DNA of 7,994 nucleotides from Clostridium sp. SCN 57-10 (GTDB taxonomy: Bacteria > Bacillota > Clostridia > Oscillospirales > Butyricicoccaceae): positions 1-7,994 of the forward strand of contig MEFT01000068.1 in assembly GCA_001725215.1 (NCBI GenBank), given 5' to 3'. This document shows, one piece after another, positions 4,401 to 7,994 of this stretch (positions are counted from its first letter, which is position 1; each line of letters begins with the position of its first letter). The notes beneath the pieces were generated by a model that searched no databases, was not told the DNA's origin, and saw only the letters and a list, made by a program, of their open reading frames with translations. The position numbers were made by a program, and so were the translations under genes.

Positions 4401-5189
4401 ATGAAATACTCCACTAACTGCATGGCGTGGCGCTGGGTCGATGCGGCGACGCGCCGTATACGCTTCTCCCCTGATCGCGCGCGCGTCTACGGCGAGTTGA
4501 TGGCACATATGCACGACGCAATAGATGAGCGTGTGGCGGCGGGTATGGACGGAAAAGAGGCCGAGGCGCGCGCTGTGGAAGCAATGGGGGATGCCGAAGA
4601 GGTCGCCGAGCACTTGGCTCGGCTCTACCGCCCATTTTGGGGCTTTTTATGGAAGTACACGCGCGTGCCCGCGTTTTTAGCAGCGCTTTATCTTCTGTTT
4701 GCCGTTGTGTTCGGCGGTCTGCTGCGCAGCGGCTGGCTCGATACATATGACCCCGAACCATATATCAGCCAGTTAAACGCCGACAACGTTGACATACTCG
4801 CCGACCTGCGCCCGACGGCACGCGCACGCGTCTGCGGCTACACCGTCTCCGTACCGCGACTGCGCCTGTGGCAGACAAAAGACGGAGGTGAGCGTCAAAT
4901 TTCCTTTGTGCTGCGTATGAGCAGTGCGAACCCGTGGCTTGCTTCGTCAATGTTCTATCGTTATGTCTACGCGACCGACGATCTCGGTAACACATACCTT
5001 TGGCGCAACTATGATAACGGCTTTCCCAAGCCCGAAACGGCGGGCAATCTAGCGCACCGCGGGCTCTTTTCCTCCCACGCCGAGCTGTGGGTTTCCGAAG
5101 TAGACCGAAACGCAACGGTTATCACATTCCGTTATGACGGCTTCGGTCAGATCTTTGCGCTTGAAGTACCGCTGGAGGTGACGCCATGA
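4401..5189 (+). CDS. HAAS/DUF1700-like single-pass membrane protein, first gene of the PadR operon
   Basis: 262 residues. The N-terminal helical part (about 18-80: IRFSPDRARVYGELMAHMHD, then GMDGKEAEARAVEAMGDAEE and LARLYRPFW) has the pattern of the HAAS or permease-prefix type domain. In that pattern a helix is followed by AxGxxxxEAxxxAVxxMGDxxxVAxxL. Such domains are often encoded beside PadR regulators and thought to link membrane events to them. One membrane segment follows at about 88-108 (VPAFLAALYLLFAVVFGGLL), then a region of about 150 residues that is probably extracytoplasmic and matches no family I recognise. GGGAGG lies 6 nt before ATG 4401. Its stop overlaps the next gene in ATGA, so translation is coupled. 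A sensor or PadR-modulating role is inference. Confidence 0.8.
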   Translation: MKYSTNCMAWRWVDAATRRIRFSPDRARVYGELMAHMHDAIDERVAAGMDGKEAEARAVEAMGDAEEVAEHLARLYRPFWGFLWKYTRVPAFLAALYLLFAVVFGGLLRSGWLDTYDPEPYISQLNADNVDILADLRPTARARVCGYTVSVPRLRLWQTKDGGERQISFVLRMSSANPWLASSMFYRYVYATDDLGNTYLWRNYDNGFPKPETAGNLAHRGLFSSHAELWVSEVDRNATVITFRYDGFGQIFALEVPLEVTP

Positions 5190-5884
5190 AACGCAAAAAC
5201 GGCCGCCCGCGCTATCGCCTGCGTGCGCTTGTGCAGCTGCTGGCCATCTGCGCCGCGCTGCTGCTATGGGGCTTCGCAAGGCACAACGAGCTATATTTCT
5301 CACAGGAGCACAAGCTAAACAGCATTTTGCGCCGTAATCTGGCTCAAAATGCAGAAGTTATTTATCAGATCAAGCCGGAGGACAGCGAGTGGAGCGATGC
5401 CGGCGAGCGGCTTTATCTCGTGCGATGGGGCGACGACATCGGCGCGCTGCGCACAATGGTGACACGCAAGGGCAACACCGTTTACTTCACACAGCACGAC
5501 ACGGTACGGCGCATCACCCTATATGATGGGGTGGGAATCGCGCCGCTTTATGCGGCAAACCGCGAAAGCACGTCCGCAAGAGCAGAGTTTACGCGCGGCG
5601 TCTGCGCCGTCGTCACCACGCGAGACGATGTGGCAAGCGTCGAGCTGCGCCATTACGAATACCCGCGCTTATTGGGTACTTATTGTATGAGCGAGGCGGA
5701 AAACGGCGTATTTCTATTCGAACTTGATATCACGCCGCCGCGCGGCCATTCCTACGAGCATGATTTTGATTTGTATAACGATTTGACACGTAACTATTTC
5801 GGCGTGACCGCTTATGACAAAGACGGCAACGTGCTCGTTTACATTCCGAGCACAGGAGAAATGGAGGCATCCGATGAAAATTGA
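5186..5884 (+). CDS. Single-pass membrane protein of unknown function, second gene of the PadR operon
   Basis: 232 residues. A basic N-terminus (MKRKNGRPRYRLR) precedes one hydrophobic segment at about 14-30 (ALVQLLAICAALLLWGF), then a soluble, probably extracytoplasmic region of about 200 residues rich in aromatic and charged residues. No signal peptidase site or lipobox is obvious, so it is likely membrane-anchored. GGAGG at 5174-5178 lies 7 nt before the ATG. The gene overlaps the upstream stop by 4 nt and the padR start by 11 nt. It shares the overall plan of the first gene (one anchor plus an outer domain), suggesting the two products act together. I recognise no family. Confidence 0.8.
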   Translation: MKRKNGRPRYRLRALVQLLAICAALLLWGFARHNELYFSQEHKLNSILRRNLAQNAEVIYQIKPEDSEWSDAGERLYLVRWGDDIGALRTMVTRKGNTVYFTQHDTVRRITLYDGVGIAPLYAANRESTSARAEFTRGVCAVVTTRDDVASVELRHYEYPRLLGTYCMSEAENGVFLFELDITPPRGHSYEHDFDLYNDLTRNYFGVTAYDKDGNVLVYIPSTGEMEASDEN

Positions 5885-6215
5885 TAAAAGCCTGCTATCG
5901 GGCACGACGCCGCTGCTTATCCTGTCGCTGCTGCGTGACGGCGACAAATACGGCTATCAAATGATTACCGACCTCGCGCTGCGCTCCGAGCATATCTTTG
6001 AGCTGCGCGAGGGCACGCTCTACCCCATTTTGCATGCGCTTGAAAAAGACGGCGCGCTGCGCTCTTATGAGAAGCAGACGCCAGCGGGCAAAACGCGGCG
6101 CTATTACACACTGACGGGCGCGGGCGAGAAGCGCTTAAGCGAGCGCGAAACGCAGTGGCGGCAGTTTACCGGCGCGGTCGAGCGCGTGCTGCGCGCCGAG
6201 CCTTCACAGGCGTAG
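5874..6215 (+). CDS. PadR-family transcriptional regulator
   Basis: 113 residues, typical of small PadR proteins. The winged-helix core reads PLLILSLLRDGDKYGYQMIT, LREGTLYPILHALEKDGALR and GKTRRYYTLTGAGEKRL (about 12-90), followed by one C-terminal helix that serves in dimerisation. ATG 5874 is preceded by GGAGG at 5863-5867 with 6 nt spacing. An upstream in-frame ATG at 5814 would add 20 unrelated residues inside the previous gene and is rejected. As last gene of the operon it most likely represses its own promoter through the inverted repeat at 4330-4377. Its ligand or partner signal is unknown; the preceding membrane proteins are candidates. Confidence 0.92.
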   Translation: MKIDKSLLSGTTPLLILSLLRDGDKYGYQMITDLALRSEHIFELREGTLYPILHALEKDGALRSYEKQTPAGKTRRYYTLTGAGEKRLSERETQWRQFTGAVERVLRAEPSQA

Positions 6216-6219
6216 CGCG

Positions 6220-6999
6220 TCAGCGCTGTGCCGCGCAGATCATCCCGTCGATCATTTCGTCGCTCTTTGCCGTCATCTGCATCCACGTGGGGCGGAAGCC
6301 GCTTCTCAGCGCGTTGCGCACCGACTTGACGTTTGCCCACGCGCAGCAATAAAACGGCACGATGCCGCGCCGTAAGACCTCTGCGGCAAGCCGACTGGTG
6401 ACGGCCGATGCAACGCCCGCGCGGCGGTAACCGGGCAGCACGTCCACGCCGATCTGCCACATGGTGTCGCAGTCTGCCGAGCAGCCGGCAAGGCCGATAA
6501 GGCGGTCGCCGTCAAACGCGCCGACGGCGAGCACATCCAGGTGCTTTCGGTCGGCGCACAGCGCGTTTGACCACTGCGGCACATAACAGTCGGCAAAATC
6601 GGCTGGCTCCAGCAAACGCATCTCATAAGGGCAGTCGAGCGGGCGCAGGGTCTCGACGTCGGGCAGGAAATACTCTGCCATGAAGCAGACGCGCATACCG
6701 TGCGGCCGCAGAATATCGTTGAGCACATAGACACTCGGTGTTTCAAAGCAATACTCCGCCGGAAAGCTGCCTATGTACCGCTCGACATCGTCCGCAACCT
6801 CGGCCGAAACAGAGGCGACGATGTTGCTGCCGTATGACGTCAAGTCGCAGAAAAACGGCAGCTTGAGATATCTTCTTGCTTGCGGGTCATTGACGGACAG
6901 CACGACCTTGTTTGCGTCCGACAGAAAGTCTTCCGAGCTGCAACCGCTGTCGATCGCCGATTGCCGCAGAGCGATGCGCAGAACGTCTTGATTCGTCAT
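6220..6999 (-). CDS. GNAT-family N-acetyltransferase with an N-terminal extension
   Basis: 259 residues. The C-terminal GNAT domain (about 127-250) shows LAVGAFDGDRLIGLAGCSAD (beta 2-3) and the acetyl-CoA loop VDVLPGYRRAGVASAVTSRL (about 185-204). It then shows WANVKSVRNALRSGFRP, the usual asparagine/aromatic helix. The first 120 residues match no domain I recognise and may shape the substrate site. The acceptor is unknown. ATG 6999 has GGAG at 7006-7009 with 6 nt spacing, and the start is separated from the upstream acetyltransferase stop (TGA 7001-7003) by one base, so translation is coupled. A much longer open frame reaching 7296 only overlaps the upstream gene. Its stop lies 4 bp from the convergent padR stop, with no obvious terminator between. 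Confidence 0.85.
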   Translation of the reverse strand: MTNQDVLRIALRQSAIDSGCSSEDFLSDANKVVLSVNDPQARRYLKLPFFCDLTSYGSNIVASVSAEVADDVERYIGSFPAEYCFETPSVYVLNDILRPHGMRVCFMAEYFLPDVETLRPLDCPYEMRLLEPADFADCYVPQWSNALCADRKHLDVLAVGAFDGDRLIGLAGCSADCDTMWQIGVDVLPGYRRAGVASAVTSRLAAEVLRRGIVPFYCCAWANVKSVRNALRSGFRPTWMQMTAKSDEMIDGMICAAQR

Positions 7000-7000
7000 A

Positions 7001-7501
7001 TCATTCTCCTTTTTGAAAGCAATCAATATAGATACGCTGCGTCTCTCCGAAGCGCTCGCATGTCGACGCAAGCTGATAGCCCAGTTTTTCAAGCAGACGG
7101 CACGAGGCAATGTTTTTCTCCTGCGTTTCGGATACGATCCGCTTAAGCGGCATCGTTTCTTCGATATACGCAAGCGCGGCGCGCAATGCTTCGGCGGCAT
7201 AGCCGTGCCCCCAATAGGCGGGCAAAAACTGATAGGAAAGCTCCATATCACGCGGGTCATGGTGGGGCGAGACGGAAAGCAGCCCAAGCACGGCATCGGT
7301 GGACGTTTCCCTTACAACCCAATGCAACGCATCCTGCGCGTTTAGCCAGCGGTTCAGCTTTTGATATGCCTGCACGGCCGTGCAAGGCCCGCCGAGATAG
7401 GCTCTTACCCGCGTATCGGTCAGCAGAGGCAGCAGCGCGTCAACATCGTCGGCCCGCATGGGCCAAACGGCACAGCGCGCGGTGGTAAAGAGCGGCTTCA
7501 T
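7001..7501 (-). CDS. GNAT-family N-acetyltransferase, RimJ/RimL-like
   Basis: 166 residues, close to the usual size of RimJ/RimL-type acetyltransferases. It has an N-terminal FTTARCAVWPMRADDVDALL start and a helical segment, then the acetyl-CoA motif ELSYQFLPAYWGHGYAAEAL (about 87-106) and QEKNIASCRLLEKLGY (127-142). The fold implies acetyl transfer from acetyl-CoA to an amine, protein N-terminus or antibiotic; nothing in the sequence fixes the substrate. ATG 7501 is preceded by AAGGGGAA. An upstream in-frame ATG at 7576 lies within the cheV terminator and is rejected. First gene of a two-gene acetyltransferase operon. Confidence 0.88.
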   Translation of the reverse strand: MKPLFTTARCAVWPMRADDVDALLPLLTDTRVRAYLGGPCTAVQAYQKLNRWLNAQDALHWVVRETSTDAVLGLLSVSPHHDPRDMELSYQFLPAYWGHGYAAEALRAALAYIEETMPLKRIVSETQEKNIASCRLLEKLGYQLASTCERFGETQRIYIDCFQKGE

Positions 7502-7534
7502 ATGGGTTCCCCTTTCAAACGCAAATACAGCCTC

Positions 7535-7564
7535 ATCATAGCATACACCCATCAAAAAACGCAA
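7535..7564 (-). promoter_or_regulatory. Probable promoter of the acetyltransferase operon
   Basis: Minus strand -10 TATGAT (7535-7540) with extended TGC (7541-7543). A candidate -35 TTGCGT lies 18 bp upstream, overlapping the foot of the cheV terminator. It is about 35 nt from the ATG at 7501. The -10 is good, the -35 weak. Confidence 0.5.
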
Positions 7565-7589
7565 GGCTGCCCACATCCGTGGGCAGCCT
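7553..7589 (-). terminator. Terminator of cheV
   Basis: Minus strand stem AGGCTGCCCAC/GTGGGCAGCCT (arms 7579-7589 and 7564-7574, loop GGAT), followed by TGCGTTTTTT. It starts 11 bases after the cheV stop. Confidence 0.9.
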
Positions 7590-7600
7590 GTTTTGATGTA

Positions 7601-7994
7601 TTACCGCTCGGTCAGCTGGTCTACCACCCCGACAAGGCGCGCGATCTCCGGCTTGGACACCTGCTCGTCCGCGCCCAACTGCTCTCCCTTAATACGCATT
7701 TCCTTGCTGATCAACGAGGAAAACAGCACAAGCGGAATGGTGCGCAGCACAGGGTCGGTTTTGACAAGCTTGGTCAGACGGTGCCCGTCCATGCGTGGCA
7801 TTTCAATGTCGGAAATGATGCACGAAACATGATCGGTTACCGTTTCGCCCGTTTCCTTGACCTCACAGAGGAACTTCCACGCTTCTTCGCCGTCCGATGT
7901 TTTAATCGTGTTGGTATAGCCCGCACTGTGCAGGCACTCGATGATGATCTTGGAAAGCATCATCGAGTCCTCCGCGATGAGAACGGGTTTTGCT
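7601..7994 (-). CDS. cheV: Chemotaxis coupling protein CheV, C-terminal receiver domain (partial at the right edge)
   Basis: The visible 130 residues form a complete receiver domain: AKPVLIAEDS with the acidic pocket, CIISDIEMPRMDGHRLTKLV with the phosphoacceptor Asp (in ISDIEMP), LVLFSSLISKEMRIKGEQLG with the conserved Ser of the active site, and ADEQVSKPEI with the conserved Lys. The phrases DIEMPxMDGH, FSSLI, KGExxGA and SKPEI are characteristic of CheV, where a CheW-like domain precedes the receiver. The family identification rests on these, since the CheW part lies beyond base 7994. CheV couples chemoreceptors to CheA and adapts through phosphorylation, which implies a motile organism. 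The gene ends at TAA 7601, followed by a clean terminator. Confidence 0.88.
   Translation of the reverse strand, partial: AKPVLIAEDSMMLSKIIIECLHSAGYTNTIKTSDGEEAWKFLCEVKETGETVTDHVSCIISDIEMPRMDGHRLTKLVKTDPVLRTIPLVLFSSLISKEMRIKGEQLGADEQVSKPEIARLVGVVDQLTER

Noticed and set aside
4414..5303. Antisense ORFs opposite the membrane protein genes
   Set aside because: They are arginine-rich frames typical of GC-rich antisense reading, with no domains or start signals.
5814..5873. Starting PadR at ATG 5814
   Set aside because: It would add 20 unrelated residues inside the previous gene; ATG 5874 has GGAGG at 6 nt and matches the family start.
7000..7296. N-terminal extension of the 259-residue acetyltransferase up to 7296
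   Set aside because: It runs antiparallel in frame terms through the well-conserved upstream acetyltransferase and has no ribosome site; ATG 6999 has a clear one.

Overview
The window looks like chromosome of a motile, probably gut-associated Clostridia (Oscillospirales-like Firmicutes) species. This is inferred from a CheV chemotaxis gene, a PadR operon of clostridial type, strong GGAGG ribosome binding sites, sigma-A style promoters and GC-rich host genes. No marker here fixes the species.

Layout, left to right. (1) 1-829, minus strand: a radical SAM gene of the 'putative DNA modification/repair' family, broken by a frameshift near 540-552 and running off the left edge. (2) 941-988: a perfect 23-bp-arm terminator hairpin. 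(3) 989-4115: a ~3.1 kb, visibly more AT-rich segment flanked by two copies of the 3' part of a tRNA-Thr gene (44 nt, one mismatch). It reads as an island or integrated-element remnant with no integrase. Its cargo is a CarD-like RNA polymerase-binding protein (plus strand), and a cold-shock protein followed by a DEAD-box RNA helicase (minus strand, probably one transcript), with two stretches of small or no ORFs at its ends. (4) 4070-4226: tRNA-Asp(GTC) and tRNA-Thr(GGT), minus strand, with promoter and terminator. (5) 4326-6215, plus strand: a three-gene operon of two single-pass membrane proteins (the first with a HAAS/DUF1700-like N-terminal helical domain) and a PadR repressor, driven by a promoter embedded in a 16-bp-arm inverted repeat. 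(6) 6220-7501, minus strand: two tightly coupled GNAT acetyltransferases. (7) 7601-7994, minus strand: the receiver domain of CheV, running off the right edge, with its terminator.

The most unusual signal is in the island. In all three cargo genes the codon where the family's initiator Met is expected, at normal distance from a Shine-Dalgarno sequence, is AUU or AUA instead of AUG: ATT for the CarD-like gene, ATA for the cold-shock gene, and probably ATT for the helicase. Such codons are discriminated against by initiation factor IF3, so the cassette may be translationally throttled or silenced as a group. The cold-shock gene also has a ~120-nt leader holding a 14-bp hairpin followed by seven U residues, which looks like an intrinsic terminator or attenuator. 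Together they suggest a stress-responsive RNA-polymerase/RNA-structure cassette, carried on a tRNA-targeted element and under leader and start-codon control. The element and the start codons rest on direct sequence reading; the regulatory idea is inference.
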